Source of the DNA: Agrobacterium rubi TR3 = NBRC 13261
GTDB taxonomy: Bacteria; Pseudomonadota; Alphaproteobacteria; Rhizobiales; Rhizobiaceae
Assembly (NCBI RefSeq): GCF_000739935.1
Contig: NZ_BBJU01000012.1
Coordinates: 62,001 to 126,000 of the forward strand
DNA length: 64,000 bases
Reading direction: 5' to 3'
A model generated the notes under the pieces. It was not told the origin of the DNA and made no database searches. It saw only the letters and a program-made list of their open reading frames with translations. The translations under genes were made by a program, and so were the position numbers. Each line of letters opens with the position of its first letter. The first letter of the stretch is position 1. Positions 35,859 through 46,285 of the stretch are shown piece by piece.

Positions 35859-36946
35859 CACACGTCCCTCCGCTCGAAGTCGATGCGCGGATCGATCCAG
35901 GTGTAGATCATGTCGGAGATGAGGCTGACGACGAGGCCCATCAACGAGAAGATGAACAGGGTGCCGAACACGATGGGGTAATCGCGGTTGACGACCGAAA
36001 GATAACCGAGCCTTCCCAAGCCATCTAGCGAGAAGATGTTTTCGATCAATAGCGAGCCGGTGAAGAAGGCCGAAATGAAGGCACCGGGGAAACCGGCGAT
36101 GACGATGAGCATAGCATTGCGGAAGACGTGGCCGTAGAGAACCTTGCGCTCCGACAGGCCCTTGGCGCGGGCCGTGACCACATATTGCTTCTTGATTTCA
36201 TCGATGAAGGAATTCTTGGTCAGCAGCGTTGTGGTGGCGAAAGCCGAAAGGACGAGCGCGGTGAGCGGCAGCGCCAGGTGCCAGAAATAGTCGATGATCT
36301 TCTGCCACCATGTCAGTTCAGCAAAGTTATCCGAGGTCAGCCCTCGCAACGGAAACCAGTCGAAGAACGAACCACCGGCAAAGACGACGATGAGAAGAAT
36401 GCCGAACAGGAAGCTCGGCACCGCATAACCGACGATGACGATTCCCGATGTCCAGACATCGAATTTCGAGCCATCCGAAACGGCCTTCTTGATGCCGAGC
36501 GGAATGGAAATGGCATAGGAGATGATCAATATCCAGAAGCCCAACGAGATCGAGACTGGAAGCTTGTCGATGATGAGGTCGATGACGGAGGAATTGCGGA
36601 AGAAACTGTCGCCGAAATCGAAGCGGATGTAATTCCACATCATCTCAAGAAAGCGGGTGAGCGGCGGCTTGTCGAAACCGAACTGCTTTTCGAGCTTGGC
36701 AATCAGGTCCGGATCGAGCCCCTGCGCGCCACGATATTTCGAGCCGCTTTCATCCACCCCACCACCCATGAGGTCTCCACCGCCGGATAGTCGGTCAGAC
36801 GCGCTGTCGCCGGAGCCGGATAGCTGGGCAACGACCTGCTCGACCGGACCGCCTGGTGCAAACTGGATGACGAGGAAGGAAATGCCCATGATGCCGATGA
36901 TGGTCGGTATCATCAGAGCCAAACGCCGCAGAATATAAGCTCCCAT
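35858..36946 (-). CDS. yejB: Peptide ABC transporter permease, YejB-like
   Basis: 362 residues. The first segment, [34 protein letters not shown], is the classical start of a DppB/OppB permease. A long periplasmic insert carries a glycine/serine-rich stretch ([16 protein letters not shown]). The permease loop is [20 protein letters not shown]. Ribosome-binding site weak. It lies 145 bases downstream of yejA on the same strand. Confidence 0.92.
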   Translation of the reverse strand: MGAYILRRLALMIPTIIGIMGISFLVIQFAPGGPVEQVVAQLSGSGDSASDRLSGGGDLMGGGVDESGSKYRGAQGLDPDLIAKLEKQFGFDKPPLTRFLEMMWNYIRFDFGDSFFRNSSVIDLIIDKLPVSISLGFWILIISYAISIPLGIKKAVSDGSKFDVWTSGIVIVGYAVPSFLFGILLIVVFAGGSFFDWFPLRGLTSDNFAELTWWQKIIDYFWHLALPLTALVLSAFATTTLLTKNSFIDEIKKQYVVTARAKGLSERKVLYGHVFRNAMLIVIAGFPGAFISAFFTGSLLIENIFSLDGLGRLGYLSVVNRDYPIVFGTLFIFSLMGLVVSLISDMIYTWIDPRIDFERRDV

Positions 36947-37091
36947 CAGGCGCGTCCCAGCATGGCAAGAGGCTCGGTTTTCATCGGCTTCGTCAAACCG
37001 TTTCCTTTCGGGCCTGCGGTAAAGACCGCAGGCGTCGTGATTCGTAATCGCTCATGTGAATCAAGGCTTGCCTTATAAAGCAAGGCCCGCG

Positions 37092-38936
37092 TTATTTTCC
37101 GGCGTTTGCAGACCACCAGGCACCTGGGAAACCGATCCCGTATTCAGGAAGGTTTTCCGGCTGCACCAGCGTGTTCCAGTGAGCGAGAAACATCTCACCC
37201 TTGTAGAATTGCGGGATGACGTAATGGTTGAACAGAAGGACCCTGTCGAGCGCTCTTGCCGCGGCAACCTGCTCATCACGATTGGGTGCCAAGATAATCT
37301 TTCTAACCAAGGCGTCCACTGCCGGATTCTTGATGCCAGCCAGATTACCGGACCCCTGACGATCCGCAGCAGCCGATCCCCAGTAATCAGCTTGCTCATT
37401 TCCAGGATTGGGCAAAGTTACCCACAATTTGATCACGACATCGAAATCAAAGCTGCGCTGACGGTTGGTGTATTGCGAGGCGTCCACAGTGCGGATCGTA
37501 GCATTGATGCCGATTTTCTTCAGGTTCTGTACAAACGGCAGAATAGTGCGTTCCATACCAGCGGAATCGCTGAGCAATTCGATGGAGAGTTGTTCTCCGG
37601 TCTTGGCATTCACCATGCGGTTACCGCGAAGTTCATAGCCCGCTTCCTTCATAAGCCGGACTGCCTCACGCAAGTTGTCACGTTGCTTGGCCGGGTCGCC
37701 CCCCACAGGATTGCGATACTCCTGCGTGAAGACTTCAGGCGGAACCTGATCCTTCAGCTCCTGCAATACCTCCAGTTCACGGCCCGTTGGAAGGCCGGAG
37801 GATGCAAGCTCGCTTCCCATGAAGAAGCTGTTGATGCGGGTGAAGCTTCCATAAGCCAGCGTTTTGTTCAGATCCTCGAAATCGAAGGCATAGTTGAGAG
37901 CTTGTCGTAGCTTGGGATTTTGGAATTTCTCCCGGCGCTCATTCGGAACCATGGCCTGCATGATCCCTATCGACCGATAGATATTGGGAAGCTCTTCCTT
38001 CTTGATGCGTCCGTCTTTGACTGCGGGGACATCGTAACCTGTAACCCAGCGACTGGACGACTGCTCCTGCCAGAAGTCTATGTTTCCTGACTTGAACGCT
38101 TGAAACTGCACCTCTTGATCGGCGAAGAACGCGTAGGTGATGGTTTTGAAATTGTTCTGGCCGACATTGACGTTGATGTCCTTGCCCCAATAATCGTCGC
38201 GTCGTTCATAGGTGATTGTAGAGCCCGGGTTGACGCTGGTGATCTTGTAAGGACCAGATCCCATAACGGGCTCCAAAGTGCCGCGAGAAATATCGCGCGG
38301 TTTGCCGTCCGGTCCATTTCCCTCCCACCAGTGTTTGGGCACAATCGCCAACTGACCCACGATTTGCGGCAATTCCCGATTTCCTTTTTCATCGAATGAA
38401 AAGGTGACGTCTCGCTCCCCCGTTACTTCCGCTTTCACCACGTGGGCGTAAACGGTGGCCATCTGCGGACTGAGGTCCTTTGACTTTTCGAAACTAAAGA
38501 CAACGTCTTCAGGCATCACCGGCTTACCATCCGCCCATTTCGCCTCTTTGCGCAGACGGAATGTCGCCTTGGAAATATCATCAGGAAAGCTGACCCCCTC
38601 GGCAAGAAGACCGTAGGAAGAGGATAACTCCTCTTCGGATGACTGGAAAAGCGTGTCGAAAACCACAGCTATACCTGTGCCAACTTCGCCCTTCACCAGG
38701 ACAGGATTGAGCGTGTCGAATGTCCCGGTCGTAGACATCCGCAACGTCCCACCCTTGGGCGCGTTCGGGTTCACATAATCGAAGTGCTTAAAGCCATTTG
38801 GATGTTTCAACTCACCGACGGTTGAAATTCCGCTGCGCCAGTTTTCGCTGTCTTGAGCCCGTGCCGCTATCGGCGCGATCACGCATGATAGCGCAGCCAG
38901 AGCGAGCACACCGGATTTCAACTTTGCCAATGCCAT
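37092..38936 (-). CDS. yejA: Extracellular peptide-binding protein, YejA-like
   Basis: 614 residues with a signal peptide (MALAKLKSGVLALAALS... ending ARAQ). The SBP_bac_5 fold is shown by GGTLRMSTTGTFDTLNPVLVKGE, FRLRKEAKWADGKPVMPEDVVFSFE and PVMGSGPYKI. It delivers oligopeptides to the YejBEF permease. The ATG at 38934-38936 is chosen because it opens the signal peptide; AAGGA lies about ten bases upstream. Divergent from mepA. Confidence 0.92.
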   Translation of the reverse strand: MALAKLKSGVLALAALSCVIAPIAARAQDSENWRSGISTVGELKHPNGFKHFDYVNPNAPKGGTLRMSTTGTFDTLNPVLVKGEVGTGIAVVFDTLFQSSEEELSSSYGLLAEGVSFPDDISKATFRLRKEAKWADGKPVMPEDVVFSFEKSKDLSPQMATVYAHVVKAEVTGERDVTFSFDEKGNRELPQIVGQLAIVPKHWWEGNGPDGKPRDISRGTLEPVMGSGPYKITSVNPGSTITYERRDDYWGKDINVNVGQNNFKTITYAFFADQEVQFQAFKSGNIDFWQEQSSSRWVTGYDVPAVKDGRIKKEELPNIYRSIGIMQAMVPNERREKFQNPKLRQALNYAFDFEDLNKTLAYGSFTRINSFFMGSELASSGLPTGRELEVLQELKDQVPPEVFTQEYRNPVGGDPAKQRDNLREAVRLMKEAGYELRGNRMVNAKTGEQLSIELLSDSAGMERTILPFVQNLKKIGINATIRTVDASQYTNRQRSFDFDVVIKLWVTLPNPGNEQADYWGSAAADRQGSGNLAGIKNPAVDALVRKIILAPNRDEQVAAARALDRVLLFNHYVIPQFYKGEMFLAHWNTLVQPENLPEYGIGFPGAWWSANAGK

Positions 38937-39119
38937 AAAGCGACGGTCCTTTTCGTTTTCATTGCCGTGCACCATAAGACAAACATTGGCAAAATATAGG
39001 GGATTTGGGTCACAAGCCGTTTACGCCGTGAAAATCGGCCAAACATGCTTTCACCAAATTCGCGTTCCAGCGTAATATTTCCAACAGAATCATTTCAAGC
39101 ATCGCAGGCGGCGGACGAT

Positions 39120-40178
39120 ATGGAAAAAATGGCAAGAGGCGTGGGCAAGGCATCACTCCTGGCACTTTCGATGATGTCCATGCTGGCGACAGATGCGGTT
39201 TCCGCCTTTGCGCAGGATGGTCCGGCCAAGCAGGTCTTCGGCAACATTGCTCTACCGTCGGCCGGTCCCTCCGCCTCTTACGGTTCCTATGCCAAGGGTT
39301 GCCAATCGGGTGCTGTGGCGCTGCCGACTGAGGGGCAAGGCTTTCAGGCCATGCGCCTTTCCCGCAATCGTCGCTGGGGCCAGCCGCAGATGATTTCCTT
39401 TATCGAGCGGTTCGCGCAGGATGCCCAGAAGATCGGCTGGCCCGGCCTTCTGATTGGCGATATCTCGCAGCCGCGTGGTGGACCCATGCTGACGGGCCAT
39501 GCCTCGCACCAGATCGGTCTCGATGCCGACATCTGGTGGCGTCCCATGCCAGATCGCATCATGAGCGCCGAGCAGCGCGAAAGCACGCCCTTCATCTCCA
39601 TGCTCGACAAAAGCAAATTCCTGACGGTGGATGATCGCAAATGGTCGCCCCTCAATGCCAAGCTGGTGATGATGGCGGCGAGCTATCCGCAGGTGGAGCG
39701 CATCTTCGTCAATCCGGCCATCAAGCAGAAGCTGTGCCAGACATGGACCGGCGACCGCACCTTCATGGGCAAGATCAGGCCGATCTACGGCCATGACGAG
39801 CATTTCCATGTGCGTCTGGAATGCCCGCCCGGCGCGACAAACTGCAAGCCGCAAGCACCCGTGAGCGCTGGCGATGGCTGCGACAAGTCGCTGGCATGGT
39901 GGTTTACCAAGGAGCCTTGGGCGACACCGAAGAAAGACCCGAATGCCAAGCCACCGAAGCCGCCGCGGCCGATGATGGTGTCCGATCTGCCGAAAGCCTG
40001 TGCGGCGATCGCGGCGGCTCCCTCGGCAGGCAGGGCAAATGTCGCGGCTCAAAACTCCTACGCGCCGTCTGCGCCGTCGTCCCAGGCACAGGACATCGTT
40101 CCGCAATCGTCCAGATCGGGCGTGCCTATGCCGCCTGCGGATGTACCGCGACCATCGTCCCGCCCGTCTTCGAATTGA
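39120..40178 (+). CDS. mepA: Penicillin-insensitive murein endopeptidase
   Basis: 352 residues. A signal peptide ends near SAFAQ. The catalytic zinc site is formed by GHASHQIGLDADIWWRPMP and YGHDEHFHVRLECPPG, the MepA/LAS metallopeptidase signature. The enzyme cuts D-Ala-mDAP crosslinks in peptidoglycan. The last 90 residues are a proline/serine-rich low-complexity tail after the KPPKPPRP stretch, which is longer than in E. coli. The start is ATG 39120 or 39129; both have a GGA-type site. Confidence 0.9.
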   Translation: MEKMARGVGKASLLALSMMSMLATDAVSAFAQDGPAKQVFGNIALPSAGPSASYGSYAKGCQSGAVALPTEGQGFQAMRLSRNRRWGQPQMISFIERFAQDAQKIGWPGLLIGDISQPRGGPMLTGHASHQIGLDADIWWRPMPDRIMSAEQRESTPFISMLDKSKFLTVDDRKWSPLNAKLVMMAASYPQVERIFVNPAIKQKLCQTWTGDRTFMGKIRPIYGHDEHFHVRLECPPGATNCKPQAPVSAGDGCDKSLAWWFTKEPWATPKKDPNAKPPKPPRPMMVSDLPKACAAIAAAPSAGRANVAAQNSYAPSAPSSQAQDIVPQSSRSGVPMPPADVPRPSSRPSSN

Positions 40179-40274
40179 CGAAGCCCGGCTTTCCAAACGG
40201 TGTGAAATTGCGGTAGAAGGCTTCAAATCGATTTAGAAAATGCGATCTGAACAAGGCTGGGGCGCAGACACCAT

Positions 40275-40658
40275 ATGACGGGGCAACGCTGTATCGCATT
40301 GATCGCGCATGACCAGAAGAAAGACGACATGGCGGATTTCGCCCGTCGGCATCAGGCCGCCCTGTCGCAATTCAGGATCGTTGCCACCGGTACCACCGGC
40401 GGGCGTGTGCAGGATGCCTGTCCGGGCTTGAACGTCGTGCGCCTGAAAAGCGGCCCGCTGGGCGGCGATCAGCAGATCGGCGCGATGATCGCGACGGGCG
40501 ATGTGGACATGCTGATCTTCTTCATCGATCCCTTGTCTTCCCTACCCCACGACGTCGATGTCAAGGCTTTGACACGCCTAGCGACCGTCTATGACATTCC
40601 CATGGCCTTGAACCGCGCCACGGCCGAACAGCTGACCGATTTTCATTCGACACATTGA
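40275..40658 (+). CDS. mgsA: Methylglyoxal synthase
   Basis: 127 residues. The motifs GTTGGR (39-44), [15 protein letters not shown] (59-73) and [18 protein letters not shown] (82-99) hold the catalytic aspartates (D65, D95) and phosphate-binding residues. The enzyme turns dihydroxyacetone phosphate into methylglyoxal, an overflow bypass of glycolysis. It sits 24 bases before glk, so sugar-phosphate metabolism genes are grouped here. Confidence 0.93.
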   Translation: MTGQRCIALIAHDQKKDDMADFARRHQAALSQFRIVATGTTGGRVQDACPGLNVVRLKSGPLGGDQQIGAMIATGDVDMLIFFIDPLSSLPHDVDVKALTRLATVYDIPMALNRATAEQLTDFHSTH

Positions 40659-40682
40659 TTTCAGGGCCATCCAGGAGCAGCG

Positions 40683-41699
40683 ATGACCAAGCAGAACGAC
40701 ACACTTTCCTTTCCGATTCTCATCGGAGATATCGGCGGCACCAATGCGCGCTTCTGCATTCTGCCGGATGCGAACGCCGAACCCACCCAGCTGACCAGCG
40801 TCAAGACCGCCGATTACGCGTCGATCGATGATGCGATCCAGAATGCGGTTTTGAACCACACCGCCTTGCTGCCGGTGTCCACGATCCTTGCTGTCGCCGG
40901 TCCGATCGAGACCGACGAGATACCGCTGACGAACTGCCACTGGGTCGTCAAGCCGAAGGAAATGCTCGTCAATCTCGGCCTCAAGGACGTGATCGTCATC
41001 AACGATTTCGAAGCGCAGGCTCTGGCCATTGCGTCGCTTGATGGCGACAACAGAGAAACCATCGGCCCTCACAATCCGGATATGACGGCTTCCCGTGTCG
41101 TACTCGGGCCCGGCACCGGGCTTGGCGTCGCAGGCCTGGTTTACGCCCGCAACATGTGGTTTCCGGTTCCCGGTGAAGGCGGCCATGTCGACATCGGCCC
41201 GCGCAGCGCACGCGACTATCAGGTGTTTCCGCATCTCGACGCCATCGAAGGGCGTATCGCAGGCGAGCAAATCCTGTGCGGACGCGGGCTCGTCAATCTC
41301 TACCGCGCCATTTGTAAGGCAGATGGCATAACGCCAGTCTTTTCCGATCCCGCAGACGTAACGGCCAAGGGCCTGAGCGCCGAAAACCGGGAAGCCAAGG
41401 AAACTCTGTCTTTGTTCAGCACCTATCTCGGCCGCATCGCGGGCGATATGGCGTTGATCTTCATGGCGCGTGGCGGTGTTTATCTGGCCGGTGGCATCTC
41501 GCAGAAAATCATTCCCGCCTTACGACTGCCGGAGTTTCGCGCCGCGTTCGAAGACAAAGCGCCGCACAAGGCTCTCATGCGCAGCATTCCCACCCATGTC
41601 GTCACCCACCCGCAGGCGGCCTTGGCCGGACTTTCGACCTACGCCCGCACGCCGTCCGATTTCGGCCTGACATTGGATGGACGGCGCTGGCAGGCGTGA
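40683..41699 (+). CDS. glk: Glucokinase
   Basis: 338 residues. ATP/sugar-binding motifs [12 protein letters not shown] near the N-terminus, [36 protein letters not shown] and [12 protein letters not shown] match bacterial Glk of the COG0837 type. It phosphorylates glucose to glucose 6-phosphate. AGGAG lies five bases before the ATG. It follows mgsA closely and may be cotranscribed. Confidence 0.95.
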   Translation: MTKQNDTLSFPILIGDIGGTNARFCILPDANAEPTQLTSVKTADYASIDDAIQNAVLNHTALLPVSTILAVAGPIETDEIPLTNCHWVVKPKEMLVNLGLKDVIVINDFEAQALAIASLDGDNRETIGPHNPDMTASRVVLGPGTGLGVAGLVYARNMWFPVPGEGGHVDIGPRSARDYQVFPHLDAIEGRIAGEQILCGRGLVNLYRAICKADGITPVFSDPADVTAKGLSAENREAKETLSLFSTYLGRIAGDMALIFMARGGVYLAGGISQKIIPALRLPEFRAAFEDKAPHKALMRSIPTHVVTHPQAALAGLSTYARTPSDFGLTLDGRRWQA

Positions 41700-41784
41700 G
41701 TGCCACGTCGGCACTGGTCAAAACCCGCCCGAATGGCTATAGACGCCCGTTGAAGAGGCGGCTTGCCCGTCTAAACCGCACAAG

Positions 41785-43581
41785 GTGGATGAACGTTTGA
41801 AGACCGCCAAGACAAAAAAGACCGTGGATTCCGAAACGATCACCGCAGTCCTGAAGCGCATTTTTGCAGAAAACGCCCGTGATCATCTTTCCGGCTACGC
41901 TTTTGCAATTCTCTGCCTTCTGGCCGTTGCGGGAACCACGGCGTTCACCGCCTGGATCATGGATTCCATTATCAACGAGGCCTTCGTCAACCGACGCGCC
42001 GACCTCGTCTGGATCATCTGCCTGTCCATTTTCGCGGCCTTCTTCCTTCGCGGTCTGGCAACCTACGGCCAGTCGGTCGCGCTTTCGAAAATCGGCAACA
42101 ACATCGTTGCCCGTTATCAGAAGCGTTTGTATTCGCATCTCATGACGCTGTCGGTGGGTTATCTCAGCGAGTCCCGCTCCGCGCATCTGGCAGCGCAGGT
42201 CAGCCAGAATATCGGCGGCATCCGCGATGTCATGAACCTGACCGTGACGACGGTTGCCCGTGATCTGCTGACATTCATCGCGCTTGTTGCGGTGATGATC
42301 ATCAAGGATCCGGTTCTTTCGATCGTCATCGTCTTCATCGTGCCGCCATTGGTTCTGGGTCTGCGCTACATCTCCAAGCGACTCCGCAGCGCCACGCGCG
42401 ACGCGGTGATCCTCAACAGCCGTGTGCTGGGTGCCATGCAGGAGACATTGCAGGGCATCGCCATCGTCAAAGCCTTCACGATGGAAAAGCAGTTGGAAAG
42501 CCGTGTCGATGCGGTGATCGATTCCGCTGAATGGCGCGCAAATCGCATCGCCCGACTGACCGAAAAGAGTGCACCTCTTACGGAAACCATTGCAGGTCTC
42601 GCGGTATCGGGCGTTTTGGGCTATGCGGCCTATCGCGCCATTTACGACAATGTTCCCCCGGGTGCATTTTTTGCCTTCGTCACAGCGCTTCTTCTGGCTT
42701 ATGATCCGGCACGTCGCCTTGCCCGCGTTCAGATTTCGCTGGAGCGCGCGGTCGTCAATGCACAAATGATCTACGACATCCTCGACATGGAACCTGTCCA
42801 GCGTCAAAAGGTCGACGCAAAGCCGTTGATTGTTTCCAATGCAACGGTGGAACTGCGTGACGTGGTGTTTTCCTACAAGGACGGCGGCCCGATCCTGAAG
42901 GGTGTCAGCTTCATTGCCGAAGGGGGCAAGACGACGGCTCTGGTTGGCCCGTCCGGTGCCGGCAAGTCGACCATCATCAACCTCATTCCGCGCTTTTACG
43001 ATCCAAGCGGCGGCGCCATTTTGATAGACGGCCAAAACATTGCCGATGTCACGACCATGTCCGTGCGCCAGAACCTCGCTTATGTCTCGCAGCAACCCTA
43101 TCTTTTCGAAGGCACGATCCGCGACAATATTCGCTACGGTCGTCCCGAAGCAACGGATGCCGAAATCGAGGAAGCAGCAAGGCTTGCCTTTGCGCATGAC
43201 TTCATCCTCGCACAGCCGCAGGGCTACGAGACTCCGGTTGGCGAAAACGGCATGACGCTCTCTGGCGGTCAACGGCAGCGCCTGTCGATTGCCCGCGCGC
43301 TTGTTCGCAATGCGCCGATCCTGCTGCTGGACGAAGCCACATCGGCGCTCGACACGGAATCCGAAGCCGTGGTGCAGAAGGCGCTCGATACCGCCATGAC
43401 GGGTCGCACGGTCATCGTGATTGCGCATCGGCTTTCAACCGTGGTCAAAGCCGACAAGATCGTGGTCATGAATGAAGGCCTGGTGGTTGAAGAAGGCGTT
43501 CACGAGACGCTTGCACGCCAGGAAGATGGTCTTTACGCTCGCCTCAACAATCTTCAGGCAACGGGTGTGCGTGGCCTTTGA
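41785..43581 (+). CDS. ABC exporter, fused permease and ATP-binding protein
   Basis: 598 residues. The N-terminal half has six membrane segments of the type 1 exporter fold. The C-terminal ABC domain carries Walker A GPSGAGKSTIINLIPRFYDP, the Q-loop YVSQQPYLFEGTIRDNIRYG, signature [15 protein letters not shown] and Walker B ILLLDEATSALD. It resembles MsbA-like lipid exporters; the substrate is not known. Start uncertain: GTG at 41785 gives the longest protein, while TTG at 41797 has an AAGGTGG site before it. Confidence 0.88.
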   Translation: MDERLKTAKTKKTVDSETITAVLKRIFAENARDHLSGYAFAILCLLAVAGTTAFTAWIMDSIINEAFVNRRADLVWIICLSIFAAFFLRGLATYGQSVALSKIGNNIVARYQKRLYSHLMTLSVGYLSESRSAHLAAQVSQNIGGIRDVMNLTVTTVARDLLTFIALVAVMIIKDPVLSIVIVFIVPPLVLGLRYISKRLRSATRDAVILNSRVLGAMQETLQGIAIVKAFTMEKQLESRVDAVIDSAEWRANRIARLTEKSAPLTETIAGLAVSGVLGYAAYRAIYDNVPPGAFFAFVTALLLAYDPARRLARVQISLERAVVNAQMIYDILDMEPVQRQKVDAKPLIVSNATVELRDVVFSYKDGGPILKGVSFIAEGGKTTALVGPSGAGKSTIINLIPRFYDPSGGAILIDGQNIADVTTMSVRQNLAYVSQQPYLFEGTIRDNIRYGRPEATDAEIEEAARLAFAHDFILAQPQGYETPVGENGMTLSGGQRQRLSIARALVRNAPILLLDEATSALDTESEAVVQKALDTAMTGRTVIVIAHRLSTVVKADKIVVMNEGLVVEEGVHETLARQEDGLYARLNNLQATGVRGL

Positions 43582-43605
43582 ACCCGATAGCATGAGCGAG
43601 GCAGC

Positions 43606-44436
43606 ATGAGCGGCGATGGCATAAAACTGGTGGTGGTGGGTGCGGCCGGTCGTATGGGACAGACGCTGATACGGCTGATCCACGAAACGCCGGGCGTTCA
43701 GCTTCATGCGGCGGTCGAGCGCGAAGGCTCTCCCTTTATCGGCCGTGATGCCGGCGAGCTATCGGGCCTTGGCCCCATCGGCATTGCTGTGACCGGTGAC
43801 GCCCTTGCCGCCTTTTTGCATGCGGAAGGTGTCATCGACTTTACCTCGCCTGCTGGAAGCGTCGGTTTTGCAGGCCTTGCGGCCCAGGCCCGGATTGTTC
43901 ATGTCGTCGGTACGACGGGCTGTCCGCCGGATGACGAGGAAAAGTTTCAAGCCGCCGCCCGGCATGCCCGCATCGTCAAGTCGGGCAATATGAGCCTCGG
44001 CGTCAATCTGCTCGGCGTATTGACCCAGCAGGCGGCAAAGGCGCTAGACGCCCAGGCCTGGGACATCGAAATCCTCGAAATGCACCATAAACACAAGGTT
44101 GACGCGCCGTCCGGCACCGCCCTGCTCTTGGGGCAGGCAGCGGCGCAGGGTCGCGGCATCGACCTTGCCGCAAAATCCGTGCGCGTTCGGGATGGTCACA
44201 CCGGCCCGCGCGAGGGCGGCACGATTGGTTTTGCCACGCTGCGCGGCGGCTCTGTTGTCGGCGATCACTCGGTAATTTTCGCAGGCGAAGGCGAGCAGGT
44301 TACGCTCTCGCACCACGCCGCAGACCGGACCATCTTTGCCCGCGGCGCCATCGCTGCCGCCGTCTGGGCGCATGGTCAAAAGCCCGGCCTTTATTCCATG
44401 CTGGACGTTCTGGGTCTGGCTGAAGACGATCACTAA
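43606..44436 (+). CDS. dapB: 4-hydroxy-tetrahydrodipicolinate reductase
   Basis: 276 residues. The cofactor loop [13 protein letters not shown] is near residues 9-21. [11 protein letters not shown] and [19 protein letters not shown] carry the catalytic histidine and lysine. It makes tetrahydrodipicolinate for lysine and diaminopimelate synthesis. gpmA follows 19 bases later. The later pathway genes dapD and dapE lie 13 kb downstream in the window. Confidence 0.96.
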   Translation: MSGDGIKLVVVGAAGRMGQTLIRLIHETPGVQLHAAVEREGSPFIGRDAGELSGLGPIGIAVTGDALAAFLHAEGVIDFTSPAGSVGFAGLAAQARIVHVVGTTGCPPDDEEKFQAAARHARIVKSGNMSLGVNLLGVLTQQAAKALDAQAWDIEILEMHHKHKVDAPSGTALLLGQAAAQGRGIDLAAKSVRVRDGHTGPREGGTIGFATLRGGSVVGDHSVIFAGEGEQVTLSHHAADRTIFARGAIAAAVWAHGQKPGLYSMLDVLGLAEDDH

Positions 44437-44455
44437 CCTCTGGAGAGACATTGAT

Positions 44456-45091
44456 ATGAGCGGAACCCTCGTCCTCGTTCGTCACGGCCAAAGTGACTGG
44501 AACCTCAAGAACCTCTTCACCGGTTGGCGTGATCCGGACCTGACGGAACTTGGCATTCAGGAAGCCAATGCGGGCGGCAAGGCACTTGCCGATTACGGTA
44601 TCAAATTCGATATTGCCTACACATCATCGCTGATCCGCGCGCAGCGCACCTGCCAGATGGTTCTGGACAATGTCGGCCAGTCCGACCTTGAGACGATCCG
44701 CGATGAAGCTTTGAACGAGCGCGATTACGGCGATCTCTCCGGCTTGAACAAGGATGATGCGCGTAAAAAATGGGGCGAAGAGCAGGTCCATATCTGGCGC
44801 CGTTCCTACGACATTCCACCGCCAGGCGGCGAAAGCCTGCGCGATACCGGCGCCCGCGTCTGGCCCTATTATCTCACCGAGATTCTTCCACGCGTGTTGC
44901 GCGGCGAAAAGGTGCTTGTGGCAGCCCACGGTAATTCTTTGCGATCGATGGTGATGGTTCTGGACAAGTTGAGCAAGGAAGAAATCCTGAAACTCAATCT
45001 CGCGACCGGCGTTCCCATGGTCTACAAGCTGAACGCCGACTCAACGGTCGCATCCAAGGACGTTCTGGGCGATATGTCTGCCGCCCACTGA
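44456..45091 (+). CDS. gpmA: 2,3-bisphosphoglycerate-dependent phosphoglycerate mutase
   Basis: 211 residues. The phosphohistidine motif is [18 protein letters not shown] near residues 6-23; [20 protein letters not shown] and [12 protein letters not shown] complete the active site. It interconverts 3- and 2-phosphoglycerate. The ATG at 44456 follows GGAGAG; the longer frame inside dapB is rejected. It ends 91 bases before a small convergent gene. Confidence 0.96.
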   Translation: MSGTLVLVRHGQSDWNLKNLFTGWRDPDLTELGIQEANAGGKALADYGIKFDIAYTSSLIRAQRTCQMVLDNVGQSDLETIRDEALNERDYGDLSGLNKDDARKKWGEEQVHIWRRSYDIPPPGGESLRDTGARVWPYYLTEILPRVLRGEKVLVAAHGNSLRSMVMVLDKLSKEEILKLNLATGVPMVYKLNADSTVASKDVLGDMSAAH

Positions 45092-45104
45092 CGCAGAAAT
45101 GAAA

Positions 45105-45136
45105 AGAGCGCCCTCCACTTCATGTGGACGGGCGCT
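45105..45136 (-). terminator. Terminator of the 31-residue membrane protein gene
   Basis: A strong hairpin (GAGCGCCC-TCCAC with GTGGA-CGGGCGCTC, one bulge). On the minus strand it is followed by TTTTCATTTCT; on the plus strand there is no T-run. It therefore ends the small minus-strand gene and may also block gpmA read-through. Confidence 0.7.
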
Positions 45137-45182
45137 CGATACGCTGCAAAATTCAAGCTGTTGCATTTACTGAAGCATAACA

Positions 45183-45278
45183 TCAGAAATTGCGGTGTTC
45201 GCCAAACCAGTAAGCGCAAAATACTGTCGAACCTGCAAAAACAGCGAAGAACGTCGCGATAAGAATTCCGATTTCCAT
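45183..45278 (-). CDS. Small single-pass membrane protein, 31 residues
   Basis: The translation begins MEIGILIATFFAVFAGSTVF and ends in a short polar tail, AYWFGEHRNF. One membrane helix (about residues 4-23) with an aromatic/charged end is clear. AGGAG lies nine bases before the ATG, and a good terminator follows, so the unit is complete. It resembles in size small oxidase or transporter subunits (CydX, CcoQ, KdpF), but I see no diagnostic residues for any of these. It is convergent with gpmA. Confidence is fair for being a gene and low for function. Confidence 0.62.
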   Translation of the reverse strand: MEIGILIATFFAVFAGSTVFCAYWFGEHRNF

Positions 45279-45562
45279 GATCGTTTACTCCTAGCATCCT
45301 CTAAAAATCTACAAGTACAACGCGCGATGCTTGAAGAAGTTTCATTGTCTGTCTGATTGGCCGTCGTCGCGGCCCGCCGCGTTGTCTGCCACAGGCGCCA
45401 GAAACAGAAAAAAGAGCGAACAAAAGCCTCTGCTTTTGCGATATTTCACAAAGCATCATCATTCCGTCATGCAGAGATAATAATCCGCAGTGATCGCCTT
45501 GAAAATACGAGGCACATCCGTTCAGAATGCCGTTTGATCATTGATAATCGAAAGTGCGACCC

Positions 45563-46285
45563 GTGCGCTACGCCATCTATTTCACGCCTGCCAAGGACGA
45601 TGCCCTCACCGAAACGGCATCGCGGTGGCTCGGGCGACATGCATTCACCAACATAGAGTATGATGACCACGCTGCTTACGCCGATTTGACCGCAGAGCCG
45701 CGCCGCTACGGTTTTCACGCCACGCTGAAGGCACCCTTCGAGCTGTCCGCTGATTGCAGCGAGGCCGATCTTCTGGCCGCGTTCGGAACCTTTGCCAGCA
45801 AGCATCAGGCGTTTGATATTCCCAACGTCGTCATCGGCACGCTCGGCCCCTTTTTCGCTATTGTGCCGGACAGCATGCATGAACCGCTTCAGGATTTCGC
45901 CGCAGACGCGGTCAGCTTTTTCGAACCTTTCCGTGCACCCTTGTCCGACAACGATATTGCACGGCGCAAGCCGCAAAATCTGACGGAAAGCGAAAGGCAG
46001 AACCTGTCGCGCTGGGGCTATCCCCATGTCATGGAGGATTTTCGCTTCCATATGACACTGACCGGCCCCGTGCCGGAAAACGACCGTGCGGAAGTGGCCA
46101 GTGTTCTCAAACGCGAGTTCGCCGCCTTCATCGATCGCCCTTTGCCTATCTCAGGGCTTGGGCTGTTCGTTGAACGGTCACGCGGAGAAGGATTTACCGT
46201 CCACACTTGGCTGCCGCTTACCGGATCAGCCGAACAGACGCACGGCGCTGACAGCGCCCACGACACGAAAGATCGACGCCCATGA
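45563..46285 (+). CDS. DUF1045 family protein, predicted 2H phosphoesterase of phosphonate metabolism
   Basis: 240 residues. Two H-x-T-L motifs, FHATLKAPF and FHMTLTGPV, about 110 residues apart are the hallmark of 2H phosphoesterases. The DUF1045 family is commonly linked to C-P lyase clusters. The GTG at 45563 (MRYAIYFTP) matches the usual N-terminus; another GTG at 45554 is possible. The stop overlaps the phnM start (ATGA), indicating coupled translation. A hydrolytic role on a cyclic phosphate is inference. Confidence 0.85.
   Translation: MRYAIYFTPAKDDALTETASRWLGRHAFTNIEYDDHAAYADLTAEPRRYGFHATLKAPFELSADCSEADLLAAFGTFASKHQAFDIPNVVIGTLGPFFAIVPDSMHEPLQDFAADAVSFFEPFRAPLSDNDIARRKPQNLTESERQNLSRWGYPHVMEDFRFHMTLTGPVPENDRAEVASVLKREFAAFIDRPLPISGLGLFVERSRGEGFTVHTWLPLTGSAEQTHGADSAHDTKDRRP

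Noticed and set aside
41737-43428. 563-codon open frame antisense to the ABC exporter
   Set aside because: The exporter has all ABC motifs on the plus strand; the antisense frame has none.
45421-45438. CAAAAGC-ctct-GCTTTTG hairpin as terminator or Pho box
   Set aside because: No U-run in the useful direction, no gene to terminate, and no tandem CTGTCAT repeats for a Pho box.
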